From Isochrysis galbana (taxonomy: Eukaryota > Haptophyta > Isochrysidales > Isochrysidaceae): a DNA stretch of 64,000 nt. Positions 54,564-64,000 of the stretch are shown here, piece by piece. The stretch covers positions 2,378,234-2,442,233 of the forward strand of contig CM030932.1 of assembly GCA_018136815.1 (NCBI GenBank), written 5' to 3'. Below the pieces are notes generated by a model. That model was given only the letters and a program-made list of their open reading frames with translations, did no database searches and was not told the DNA's origin. The translations under genes and the position numbers were made by a program. The stretch's first letter is position 1. Each line of letters begins with the position of its first letter.

Positions 54564-57041
54564 TTATTCTTGGATGGGCTGCACCGCAGTGCTTGAGCGA
54601 GCATTGGAAGTGCGTGACTTGACCAAGGAACGCCGGGATGGCGCTTGGTCTGGGCTGCCGAGTAGCGGCAATATGTATGTCTCGAACGCAGTCTCGAAAC
54701 CTTCAAAGCTGATTGTCTCGTCCTCCGCGAAGATAGGCCGCAAGGCCATGAGACACTTGGTGAGCTCTCGCTTTGTGGCGTGCGGATAGACCGCAATCAG
54801 GAAGTTGCGTAGCTGATCGATATCCAAGCTCTCGTTCTCGTCGTAATCAAACGCTGCAAACCCGTGGCGCAAGGCCTCGCGGAAGGCGTCCACATCGCTC
54901 ATGGGGACGACCCTGAGCTGCGCGAGCGCTGCTTGGCGCACCCTGGTCTCGCGCCGCCGCAACGCGGTGAAAACAAGGAACGATCCGGTAAAAAGCAACG
55001 GTGCCAACACTGCGCCAACGGCCACGGCTCCTGATCCAGAGAAAGGGATGATGAAGAGTACCACCAGGACTAGCAAGTACAAGAGCGTGATGGAGATGAG
55101 GCATGTGCGGTCGAGGCGGTAGGCCGTCCTGGTCCGGTGCCACAGCACGAGCTTGTGTACGTAGATGCTCTCAATGAGCACCACCAGCAGTATGAGGAAT
55201 TGAACTAAATTGAAGTAATCGTACCAAATGATGTATTGAGGGTTGCCTAGCCCAATGTCGCCCTGCATGTTGGTGCTCACAATCAAGGCTGAGAACAGAA
55301 TGGTGGTGACACGGTCGCCCATCAGATCCGTTGGGGCCAGCAGGAGCGCAAGAAGACCGCAGAGCACAAAGAAGATGGTCACCAAGATTTGCTTGATGAG
55401 GAAGACGAAGGGATTGCGAGAGATGTGGAGCTCCATTTCACACGCATTGAGCGATTTCCCAACCGTCCGGAATTCGATGTCGTCAGCGGCGCCCCTCATA
55501 ATCCAGTCGTTGGTGGATGGCAGCAGGAGTACTTGCCAGTCGGCCAGCGTAGTAGAGCTCAGATACCGGGTCCAGCCGGACGCCGCATCGCGGTGCGCTT
55601 TCTCGCAATTGACGAAGCGTGCAGTGTCCTGCATCGCAACCTGTATCCGAAGGGAATGTGAGTCGAACGGGAAATACTGGAAGGAACCAAACTCCGATTC
55701 AGTGACCGTGAAGGTGACGGTCTCCGACGCCATATAAACAGCGCAATTATGGCAGAGCGCATTTGCGTCTTGTGTCGGCAGCTTGTCGTTGTCGTCCAGC
55801 CACGGCATCGATTCGCTAAAATAAAACGATGCAGTATCTGTGGTACTATTCTCGCCATTGATGGTGATCTCAGGGATCCACTGCAGCGACTTGACCGTCT
55901 CAGCAACGGCCTTGTCGGCATCACCGTGCGAGGAGTCAATGCCCATATAGTAAGAGAGCATCTTCCGACATGGGACGACTGCCAGGCGCTCATCGGACCA
56001 TTGAACCTGTGAAGGCAATTGCACGGTCCGTCAGGCAAAAGAGTACGTAGACGATAGGAGCGAGATGCAGCGCGGTCTTGCCGGCCGGAGAAGGGTCGAT
56101 GGGATAGGGAGACTTACTCGATACTGGATGTTGGCCGTGACAATCATTGACGCATCGGTGGATTGGAACTTCAAGGACATTGGCTCCAAGAAAGAAGCCT
56201 GTAGCACGACCTCTACGAGTTGTGAACTGGTGTCCGTGCTCGACGCTGACAACGAGTCGAAAATGGCTGTGTAAGCTTCAGTTTCTTCGTAACTGGGGCA
56301 CGCCCACGCCTCGCTTGTGGGGAGGTCGCAGGAATGGGAAGTCGAGTTTGCGGCGACGGAAGGAGCCGTCGTCCACGTCCGGGTGCCACTCTGCTCCTTG
56401 ACGCACAACTCGTAAATATCATCATAGCTGCAATCACTCAGGTCGTGTGCGCAATCCAAGTTGTTGCAGTTGTCATCACAGATACCGTTGTTGTAGGCAG
56501 CTGCTCCCACCTCGGACACCTTCTCGGAGTCCTGCAGGCACAGACCGGCTGAGAGTAGGGCGTCCACGTCGCCCTGCCAGTTACTGTCATCGGCGTGAAG
56601 CGCGAAATAGGCTGAGAGCTTCGCTTGGTTCCTGGCCTTGCAGGCAGGTGGGCAATCAACGCAAAACCGCAGGTGATATGTTGTCGTAGACTCGTACGAG
56701 ACCTGCCCGGGTAGTGCGCACGGGTCCTGCAGCCTTCGGCGCCCTCCAGTACCGACGACCACAGCTGCTCCTTCTCCGCAAGGTAGCATCTCTGTCTCGG
56801 AGAGAATGAAACCCGGCAGGAATGGTGGCGGAGGAGAGTTTGGAGGTAGCTCCGGCGGCACGGGAGGCGGCGAGGGTGGAGGAGCGGAGGGCGGCTGTGC
56901 GAGTCCGGGCGATGGGCCGGGCGAAGGACCTGGTGAAGGGCCGGGCGAAGGACCTGGCGAAGGGCCTGGGGCTGCCTGGAGTCTCCGTGTGGTGGCATGA
57001 GCTGCGGCGCAGCAGTGGATGAGGAGGAGCCATACACTCAT
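54564..57041 (-). CDS. Pentameric ligand-gated ion channel with Notch-type repeat and EF-hand region
   Basis: Two exons, 57041-56118 and 56006-54564, joined CGA|GTAAGT...CACAG|GTT, giving ~788 residues. The signal peptide MSVWLLLIHCCAAAHA is followed by (PGPS)n and a Pro-rich linker. Residues ~150-215 are Cys-rich and include a Lin-12/Notch repeat (NNGICDDNCNNLDCAHDLSDC). The ligand-binding domain has ANIQYR|VQWSDERL across the intron and the signature loop FGSFQYFPFDSHSLRIQV; the metazoan Cys pair of this loop is absent, as in prokaryotic and many protist members. Four membrane segments follow (VFLIKQILVTIFFVLCGLLA, VTTILFSALIVSTN, FNLVQFLILLVVLIESI and a C-terminal one after VVLFIIPFSG). 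The cytosolic tail has an EF-hand-like loop DYDENESLDIDQ, with Gln instead of Glu/Asp at position 12, and a second degenerate hand. Ligand and ion selectivity cannot be read. Confidence 0.88.
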
Positions 57042-58579
57042 CGTCACAGGCGGAAAGGGAGGGGGGGGGGAGGAGGGGGGGGGGGGGGGGGGAGACGAGG
57101 AGGGGAGGAGGGCGGGGGGTGGACGCCTATGGGCTCGCTGGTCGAGCAGGGTAAGGGATTGGGCGGGTGTGAGTGGCGGGGGGGGAGGGGGAGGGGCGCA
57201 GCCTGCGCTGAGTGGACACGAGAATGAAGAGGAGGGGAGGGAGGCGAGAGAACAGTTGAGAGAGACGGAGAGAAATCTGAAGGGAAAAGGCAAGAGAGAA
57301 GGTGGGGGGGGGAGGGAGAGCTGAAGAGAGAGAGAGAGAGAGCGAAGACGAGATGAATGAGAGCGAGGGAGAGAGTGAAGAAGAGAGAGCGAGATCACAT
57401 TGTGTACAGGCTTAGTAGGAGCACTGGGTTTAGATATGTTGTATGCCTCCGAGTTATATATGTGATGATGGTAGAACTTCTCTTGTGAGGTGCGCCGCGG
57501 AGTGTGCGAACGTTGGCGGTTAAAACCTCAACGCACGCGATGTCTATCTCTACCCTCCATCCTTACTCCCTTTAGATATACTTTTACTCATTAGCGATGC
57601 CGAGGTGAAGGGGCTGGCATAATGGAGGACTGGTCGAACGCCTGCTACACGTAAAGTACTCCTACGAGTATTCAATGGCGCCGACTCCAACACTCAGATG
57701 CTCCCTCCAACACGGTGCAAAAGCTTTCGGTCCTAAGGCTCCCCAGCGGAAACGGGGGGAGCGCGGGGGGGGGGCGCGCTCAATCCGCGCGAGATTCCCG
57801 ACGCGCCCCCACATGGCCCCCTCAGGGCTACACGCGAGGTCCCCCGCCCACCCACCGCACCCGGAGCTTGCGCCCGGGCAGCCGGGGATGTCGTCCCTCC
57901 TCGTCGCGTCTAGGGGGCCGTCTCCGTGCCCGTCTGGCCAGCATGCAGCCACTCCCCAGCTCTTCAATGCGCTTGGGCACTGTCGCGGCGTCACACGCGG
58001 CGTGGGCACGCCAGTACTCGCTCTCTCCTCTCCCCGCTTCGCCCGTCATGTCGGCGCCCGAAGACCATGCACGATGCACGGTCTCAGCTTGCCTCACCTC
58101 CCATCCGCGGCTCGTGTTTGTTCATGTCTGCGTGTGCCTTGTGTGTGCCTTGCGGCCCTCAGACATGGCACGTTTCGCCCTGATGGATGGTGATTCATGG
58201 GTGCCAACACTGCTATGTCTCGTGCACGCGCCGTACCCGCCTCTGGCACCACCCGTGTTGTTCGTGCCTCTTTGGCGCCCAGGTAGCACACAAGAGCACA
58301 TTTTGGGGTGGTGGACGGTGGGTGGTCGCTGGTGCATTCTCGGCGAGCCCACTCTTTTCCTGTTGCTGTCTCGGGGCTAGTGGTGATGTTTTGTGAGAGC
58401 CTGCGCCTGTTCACTCCTGCGTGTAGACAGGGGACGTAGAGCCCTCACGGCTCCATCCACCTATTTGTGTGGCTTCTTCATCAGATGGCAAGGCCACGCA
58501 AATTGCTTGATAAGAGTATGTTGGTGCACACATCCTTTCAAATATAGGGACCGAAATGTCCTTAAACTACCACAGGATG
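57042..58579. other. 5' flank of the channel gene and GC-rich intergenic DNA
   Basis: 57057-57118 has G runs, so the channel leader is C-rich on its own strand; GA-rich DNA follows to 57390. 57660-58380 has long open frames on both strands, Pro/Arg/Ala-rich and without motifs, which I read as composition effects. Confidence 0.45.
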
Positions 58580-58733
58580 CATGATGCGTTACGTGTAACT
58601 CTCTTTATGAGAGACCGTGCCTTGCATTCCTACGAGTTTCCATTACCCACTGTTCAGAGGGGTGGGGCAGCCTTGCACAAGATCCAACCTCATGATGCGT
58701 AACGTGTAACTCCCTCTGGGAGACCGTGCCTTG
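58580..58733. repeat. Two direct copies of ATGATGCGTTACGTGTAACT
   Basis: 58580-58624 and 58692-58733 share ATGATGCG-T/A-ACGTGTAACTC, then GAGACCGTGCCTTG, with a five-base difference in the middle. GTTACGTGTAAC-type inverted symmetry lies inside each copy. Confidence 0.85.
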
Positions 58734-58934
58734 AGCGTTGCGACCAAGGCTGCCCACTCACCCTTCTTTTTCGCAATTGTTCCTCAAGCACCCTCCTCAG
58801 CCCAGCCTCACAAGCAGCATGTGTGCCCCCCCCAAGCTGAGGTGGGGGGGGGGTACCTGCCACTGTGAAAGACAAGTTTCATCGGCTCAGATGCAGAGCT
58901 AGATGATGTGTTAGCCCCTGGTGGGCTCCTAGCC

Positions 58935-59210
58935 CCAGAGACCCCCCCCCCCCCAAGGGGGGGGATAATCGATAAAGGAGGGAATCTTCAAACCCCCCCC
59001 TGGAGCTCCCTAGGGGGGGGATAATCGATAAAGGACGGAGTCTGAATCTAGCAGAATTCCCCCTCTGGAGCTCCCTGGCGGGGGGGGGGATAATCGATAT
59101 TCGACAAAGCATGGAATCTAGAATTTCCCCCCTCCCCACGGAGCTCCCTGGGGGGATAATCGATAATCGATAAAGGATGGAGTTCGGAATTGCCCCCCTA
59201 GAGCTCATTC
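58935..59210. repeat. ~60-70 bp tandem repeat with GATAATCGATAAAGG cores
   Basis: Four diverged units, each with CTGGAGCTCCCTGGGGGGG or a variant, GATAATCGATA(AAGG), GAGTC/GAATC and a C run. Cores start near 58964, 59019, 59087 and 59154. AGCTCC and ATCGAT are palindromic, so each unit could fold. Confidence 0.85.
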
Positions 59211-59839
59211 ACAGCAAGACACTTTGAAAGCCTCCCCCTATCCCGCGTGAAGCGTGAGTCCAAGAGGAGGGGGGGTTCAGTGGTTTGGGGGGGGAAGGGG
59301 GGGGGGGAGTACAACGGCTGGAATTTATCTTCTAGTGGCAGTGGGCGTTGCTTGGGCGATGCACATGATCTTGACATGGAGCACGTAACGCAAGCTCGCG
59401 CTAAACACTACACATTAGCTCAATGGAGCTTCATTACTCATTTACCAAACCTCTCGCTCGCGTGCGGCCTCTTGCCCTCTTGCCCGCCGCGATAGCCACA
59501 CCTTGCCGCACGGGAGGAGGGGGGGCGGGACTCCCACTCGCCTCTTCTCTTGGCAAAAAGAGTGACGGAGGGGGGGGGAGGGGGGGGGGGAAGCTAAAGC
59601 TAAGCGCACTCAGCAAAGGCCAAGGGAAGCGAAGGGGCATGTACTACATCACACATTGCTCGGGGGAGGGAGGGGGGCACGGACGGTTGGGTATAGCGTA
59701 TAGTGTCGTCGTCGCACACACCACTAGCTACAACTCTCACCCCCGTGCGATATAGTAGCGTAGCAGGATGTCAATGGATAGCCTTCATTCACTACTTACC
59801 ACACACATGCCACGTGCACACGCACACGCTCGTGCAAAC
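59211..59839. other. Intergenic region
   Basis: G-rich runs at 59286-59310 and 59567-59590, no gene recognised. It is the 3' flank of the DUF7869 gene. Confidence 0.4.
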
Positions 59840-62800
59840 TCACTGTGCTGCAGCCATGGCAGCATACGCTGCATTTATTTCATCAGCACTCAACGTTTGT
59901 TCTACTCGGCGCCGATGCACAGGGGGCAGCTCGTCTGGACATGGAAGGTGAGGGCAAGCTTGCTGAATTGCTAGCAGAGAGCATTCTGTGAGGAAGAGCT
60001 TACGCTCACCTTGTCGCCCTCCACCAACAACAAAGGTTTGAACATTGGAGACCACTATGTCCCCTCGGGGCACGTTCCTGTGCTTGAGTCGCTTCAGACT
60101 CCCTGGCTTGGTCGGATCGTGATCCGGGTTGTCGAGAACAGTGAAATGGCCGGTCCATCCAGCGTACGCCGAGTTCTCGTTGTGCTCATACTCCGAGATG
60201 TCAAACAAATCGCTCGGAGTGCCTCCCCCGTCAAAAGGTGCACGGGCTATTCTCCCCAATGCACACTTGCTGCAGCCACCACCGAAGGAAGGAGTTTTGA
60301 ATACGACGTATTCGCTCAGGAAGATCGGGGAAAGGCGACCAGCCGCCCTTGCTGCTGCTCGGGCCTGGATGCGGTGCTCGCTTGCTTCGTGCTCCACCAC
60401 ATTTGCGGGGCGCTGCCCACTCACAATAGGGTCGAAGTCCGGGTTTTCAATCTGATCCCTGGATGAGCCCGCTGCACCAATCGAATCTGCTACCCTTGCA
60501 GACGGCATCATACTTTGCACTGGCAATTCCTCCCACACCAACCTCTTGCTGGCCGGAATTGTAGAAACCATTCCATTGGGCGGGAGCTCGGCAAACGTCT
60601 CTCTCCACTGCTCCTCTGCCTTATCAACCGCGGCGAGGGGCAACCCCAAAGAGTGTACCCACTGCCACACATTCGTTACCACGGCCGACCTCCGCCACCC
60701 ACGATCTGGCTTGATTGCTGCCATCGGCGGCGGCAAGTCCGGGAGAGATCGGAAGCACTTGATCCCGGGGCCCTCCGGGATCCATGTGGTTGCCTGCGAC
60801 GACTGGCGGAAGAAGAGACGCACATCGCCATCCATGTCCTTGATAAAGTGCATTTCGTGCATCCCGGACGACCATTGCCCTGACGCATAGCCTGCAATAC
60901 TGGTGTCGAAATGTGGATGCAACCATTTCTGGAAATCCCAGAGGTGGGGGAGATCCCTCACCTCTCGAATTCGTTGGGGTGCAAGCTTCTCCACAAGGAA
61001 TGCTAGCAAGTCGTGCACCGTTGCTACCACCCTTTTCAGCATGTCCTGGATGAGCGGCGCGAAAGTCTGGTCGAGATCATTGTAGGTGTGGCCAACAGGC
61101 AGGAAAAAGATGGATGCCTCCCGGAAAACGTCAGTAGCGACGAGCCATGCCACAATAGCAAGGACCGTTTCGTTCTTGTTCTCCGCGGTGGTATTATCGA
61201 GCTGCAGGTGAAGGCTGCGGCCCAACCTACCCGCCCGGCACAATCGGAACAACGAAAGCATCAGGACTGTGCACACGAGATTGGGACCGCCCCCCAATGC
61301 GCAACGTGCAACGTATGCGCACATTCCAAAACCGGCGATGAGGACGCCTTCAATCTTGGACTGCCACCTATCTTGGTATGGTAGGCCCTTTGCCGTGTCG
61401 CGGAATTTGCGAGCCTGGCTAGGGAGGTCGAACTGATGTCGCGTGGGCGCGTCAATCGTCAAGCACGTGCACCTCTCAGGATGGTGTTCTGCTTCGTGTC
61501 TCGCGCTGTCGTAGTAGTCCCGCTCTCTGTCATTGAACACACGGTGAGCCTCCTGCTCCTCGTCGATAGCTTTGCGTTTGAAGCGCGACGCGTCGTCGGT
61601 GAACCCCTTGAGCGAGTCCTTTTGTTGTGTGTACCTACTACATACCGGGCACACTTCGTGCCCCGTTGGTGCCCTCTTGCTGATTGGGAAAGAGTGCCAG
61701 ATGTTGTACAACATCGTGTCCGTCGCGTTTGGAGCCAATGGCTGGCGTGCTCGGTCGCAATCCTCGTTGTACCGAAGCCAAAGCTCACTTTGTGTCGTGT
61801 TGCCACTGAAATGCCAACGTGCCCCGGTGCGCTTATCGCCTTCCATGGATCGCAGCTGCTCCTGCACCCAAGCCGTGAGCTTCCGCTTTGCCACGGAGAC
61901 ACGCGCAGCACGAACTCGGATCCGGCCAGCATGCAGCGGTCGCCCCAGAGTGACGTCGGCTCGAGCCTTCTCAAAGGTCTTCTCGCTCATGCCAAGTGCC
62001 AAAGCGTATGCTTTGATGCACATGCGATTCGTTCTGCCGATCACGAATGTCCTATGGAATCGTTTTTCCACCGGGTCGTATTGTGGCTTGAAACGCGTGA
62101 TTGCTTCATCCCGCAAGCCTCCTTGGCCAAGCTCTTGCGCGCGAGCACGAAATGCTTTACGCTCATCGTACACATCAAAGACGTCAAGACGCGCTGCGCA
62201 ACTATGGCCGCAGGGGCAGGTGTACTTCAAGACGGCGGCGACGTTCCTCGAGTCGGACCAGTTGCCGACACCAGATGGAAAAAGGGTTGCCGGGTCCCAC
62301 ATGGGCTGCCGGTTCTGCTTCCGCCGCTTCTTGGCCAACAACCCATCTCTCATCGTCTCTGCGAGCGCCTCATCACAGTTCGAGATATCCGAGTCGGTCC
62401 ATTCGCCAGCAGATCGATCCATACCCGAATCTTCGCCGTGGTCGCTGTCGCTGCTGTAAGTGTTTGAAGCACAAGGCACATCACTCCGTGCCTGCGCCCC
62501 TTTGGCGCTTCTCCCCAATTCCACCGGGGTGCGAGCCCATCCAAGACAGTCGTCGTGTTGCGCAGTTGTCGCAGCGGTGCCCAGCAGTGGAATCGTAAAG
62601 CATCCTTCGTGCGATGCGTTGCCCTGGCACGTGACGCGCGCGGCGGGTCCCTTGCGCTGCGAGAACGCCGAGGTGCTTATCGGGGTTGACGCCCAGTCCA
62701 GATGTGGTGGGTTTGCATCGCTGGTCCCGCAATCGTGCTCCGCAGAAGCAGTAATGCTTCCGCACTGCACACCACCGCGCCTCGACACGGACGAGTCGGA

Positions 62801-62851
62801 CGTGCGCCGCGACCGCACAGTTGGGAAGGGTGCCGGCGACCAAATGTCCAT
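59840..62851 (-). CDS. DUF7869-domain protein, putative transposase-derived
   Basis: An uninterrupted frame; from the first ATG (62851) it has 1003 residues, and upstream non-ATG reading is open to 62962. The N-terminal ~160 residues are Ser/Asp-rich. A zinc-binding-like CPCGHSC lies near 208 and CPVCSRYTQQKDSL near 405. The DUF7869 core (~460-640) has TIDAPTRHQFDLPSQ, a hydrophobic stretch, LQLDNTTAENKNETVLA and LPVGHTYNDLDQTFAPLIQD. The conserved Asp in these three blocks recall the DDE/RNase H-fold triad; that mechanistic reading is inference. The C-terminal part has a region with CSKCALGRI. DUF7869 proteins occur as many paralogues in algae, oomycetes and animals, often with mobile-element traits. 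The intact frame suggests a recent copy or a domesticated gene. Confidence 0.82.
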   Translation of the reverse strand: MDIWSPAPFPTVRSRRTSDSSVSRRGGVQCGSITASAEHDCGTSDANPPHLDWASTPISTSAFSQRKGPAARVTCQGNASHEGCFTIPLLGTAATTAQHDDCLGWARTPVELGRSAKGAQARSDVPCASNTYSSDSDHGEDSGMDRSAGEWTDSDISNCDEALAETMRDGLLAKKRRKQNRQPMWDPATLFPSGVGNWSDSRNVAAVLKYTCPCGHSCAARLDVFDVYDERKAFRARAQELGQGGLRDEAITRFKPQYDPVEKRFHRTFVIGRTNRMCIKAYALALGMSEKTFEKARADVTLGRPLHAGRIRVRAARVSVAKRKLTAWVQEQLRSMEGDKRTGARWHFSGNTTQSELWLRYNEDCDRARQPLAPNATDTMLYNIWHSFPISKRAPTGHEVCPVCSRYTQQKDSLKGFTDDASRFKRKAIDEEQEAHRVFNDRERDYYDSARHEAEHHPERCTCLTIDAPTRHQFDLPSQARKFRDTAKGLPYQDRWQSKIEGVLIAGFGMCAYVARCALGGGPNLVCTVLMLSLFRLCRAGRLGRSLHLQLDNTTAENKNETVLAIVAWLVATDVFREASIFFLPVGHTYNDLDQTFAPLIQDMLKRVVATVHDLLAFLVEKLAPQRIREVRDLPHLWDFQKWLHPHFDTSIAGYASGQWSSGMHEMHFIKDMDGDVRLFFRQSSQATTWIPEGPGIKCFRSLPDLPPPMAAIKPDRGWRRSAVVTNVWQWVHSLGLPLAAVDKAEEQWRETFAELPPNGMVSTIPASKRLVWEELPVQSMMPSARVADSIGAAGSSRDQIENPDFDPIVSGQRPANVVEHEASEHRIQARAAARAAGRLSPIFLSEYVVFKTPSFGGGCSKCALGRIARAPFDGGGTPSDLFDISEYEHNENSAYAGWTGHFTVLDNPDHDPTKPGSLKRLKHRNVPRGDIVVSNVQTFVVGGGRQGERKLFLTECSLLAIQQACPHLPCPDELPPVHRRRVEQTLSADEINAAYAAMAAAQ

Positions 62852-62944
62852 TCGCAGTGACTGTGGAGCACCTTGCCAAGAGCTCCGAGGTGAGCCCAAG
62901 AGAGGCAGAGAGCGGCGGCTGCTGCCCAGTGAAGGCGCGGCCGA

Positions 62945-63100
62945 GTGCACCGCCGAAGCCAATTTTTAAGCTTAGAAACTAAAAATTGCGCGGACGAAGC
63001 CAATTTCTGGTTCGCTATTTAGTGTAAAAGAACGTCATGTTCAACCTAAATGCCTGCGAAGCCAAAACCTTGCATGACAAAGCCAAAATTTTCATGTAAG
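62945..63100. promoter_or_regulatory. Iterated CGAAGCCAA motifs between two divergent ORFs
   Basis: CGAAGCCAATTTT at 62954, CGAAGCCAATTTC at 62995, CGAAGCCAAAACC at 63057 and CAAAGCCAAAATT at 63078, in an AT-rich island of ~150 bases. They lie between the DUF7869 start and the partial ORF on the plus strand. They could be binding sites for the element's own protein or ordinary promoter elements. Confidence 0.45.
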
Positions 63101-63226
63101 AAACCGTCACATCTTTGAACTAAAAAGACCAGTCGGTCGCAGTGTGTGGAGCCACCGTTGCCTCCCGCGCGCGCCAAGAAGCTGCTCCACCAGTGCGCAC
63201 GACCATCCCCTCCCTCCCTGCACCTG

Positions 63227-64000
63227 ATGCCCCCCAAGAGGTATGGGCAGAGGCAGATGGAAGCTGCCCAGAAGAGGGGAGCCACAGGCCGTCCCGCGGT
63301 GCCCCGACAATTGCCGCGGGCATCCGTCCGGCCCTACAGATCGTGGAGCAACGAGGGCCACCCAGCGGTCGACTTGGCGCACGACGCCTGCCAAACACTC
63401 CTGGCCAAGGCAGGCACCACACAAAATTGCCAAGTGGTGACGGACATCATGGCCAAGGAGGCCCTAGCCGCCCACCCTATTATTGCTGCTCGACTTGCGA
63501 GCACAAGCTTCGAGGTGATGCTCGGTGCGAATGCCGAGATCTTCCACCGCTTGGCCGTGCAGATGTTCTCGCCGCGGCATGGCGCCCAAAGTTCTACATT
63601 GGGCTTGGAGGCCACTCAAGATGAAAGACAGGGTGCGGTTCGTTTGGAGGCGGAGTCTGAGGTGCCTCGAGGCACGGCGCCTCGAGAGGCTGACACTCTC
63701 CTCGAGGAAGTCGTTGCGTTGCCGTGCAATGATGGCAGATGCGATGCGGCTCACACGACTACCGGGGCTGGCGTGCCCACTACCACTGCCGGGAGTGGCG
63801 TACCCACGAGCGACGCCGATGGAACACCTGACGATGCCGGGGCCGATCGTATGACGAGCACTCGCATGAACCATGGTTTGGCACACGCACACAGTGACAC
63901 TGCCGCCGATGCCGACGTGGAGGAGGCCGCCACCAGGGCCGCCCGCGGAGCTCGCGGTGTCCCTGTAGCACCGACTGGCACGGCGCCGCGAGATGGGCGC
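63227..64000 (+). CDS. Partial ORF running off the window, divergent from the DUF7869 gene
   Basis: Open from the ATG at 63227 to the last base (258 codons). It starts MPPKRYGQRQMEAAQKRGAT (basic), then a helical part (VVTDIMAKEALAAHPIIAAR, SFEVMLGANAEIFHRLAVQM) and a long acidic Thr/Ala/Gly-rich tail with the near-repeat TTGAGVPT/TTAGSGVPT. No family is recognised. The divergent arrangement 375 bases from the DUF7869 start codon raises the possibility of a two-gene element, but the right edge is missing. Confidence 0.5.
   Translation, partial: MPPKRYGQRQMEAAQKRGATGRPAVPRQLPRASVRPYRSWSNEGHPAVDLAHDACQTLLAKAGTTQNCQVVTDIMAKEALAAHPIIAARLASTSFEVMLGANAEIFHRLAVQMFSPRHGAQSSTLGLEATQDERQGAVRLEAESEVPRGTAPREADTLLEEVVALPCNDGRCDAAHTTTGAGVPTTTAGSGVPTSDADGTPDDAGADRMTSTRMNHGLAHAHSDTAADADVEEAATRAARGARGVPVAPTGTAPRDGR

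Noticed and set aside
57675-58380. 172- and 221-codon ORFs in GC-rich DNA
   Set aside because: Overlapping on both strands, Pro/Ala/Arg-rich, no motif.

Overview
The window is nuclear DNA from a GC-rich, unicellular eukaryote, most likely a microalga. The evidence is spliceosomal GT-AG introns of 71 to about 317 bp, the eukaryotic nuclear proteins COX6B, PEX6, a DIS3-like exonuclease and DDX49/Dbp8, and a Pro/Ser-Gly-Pro-rich receptor. Long C/G homopolymer tracts and an MKP1-like phosphatase fit a haptophyte or another secondary alga, but I cannot fix the lineage from sequence alone. About half of the window is repeats and retroelement debris. I saw no rRNA, tRNA or CRISPR.

Layout. At 0.5-1.15 kb is COX6B (minus). 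At 1.2-5.3 kb are simple repeats and a gag/ORF1-like frame. At 5.4-7 kb is the DEAD-box helicase DDX49/Dbp8. At 8-10.7 kb a foldback element abuts a 5'-truncated Ty1/copia element with its 3' LTR. At 11-11.6 kb is a small C2-domain gene. At 13.4-16 kb is a long dual-specificity phosphatase (minus). At 17-21 kb are a dispersed ~770 bp retroposon-like repeat (here called R1), a ~204 bp satellite and a 15 bp minisatellite. At 21.7-22.6 kb is a LURP-one/tubby-like protein (minus). At 24.4-26.6 kb is an HMG-box plus protein-kinase gene. At 28.5-34.9 kb is a divergent hexuronate-catabolism pair. At 35.6-37.6 kb are more R1 copies. At 37.8-42.2 kb is an RNB-family (DIS3/RNase II) exoribonuclease. At 45.4-46.1 kb is an ABM-fold monooxygenase-like gene. 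At 48.8-52.5 kb is PEX6, flanked on both sides by related hairpin repeats. At 54.6-57 kb is a pentameric ligand-gated channel with an N-terminal Notch-type repeat and a C-terminal EF-hand-like region. At 59.8-62.9 kb is a DUF7869 (putative transposase) gene, with a divergent partial ORF running off the end.

Functional highlight. Two divergently transcribed genes encode three consecutive enzymes of the bacterial-type isomerase pathway for hexuronates. One is a manually spliced eight-exon fusion of a mannitol-dehydrogenase-family fructuronate/tagaturonate reductase with a uronate isomerase. The other is mannonate dehydratase (UxuA). Together they could convert glucuronate to fructuronate, mannonate and 2-keto-3-deoxygluconate. 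The exon models were traced by eye: reading frames join in phase at every junction, and at one junction (exon 2/3) the family's catalytic motif is rebuilt by splicing. The other candidate novelty is the LNR-pLGIC-EF-hand receptor. The repeats R1 (with 16-18 bp target-site duplications) and the GTTACCCCCC foldback family look uncharacterised to me, but I cannot search databases.
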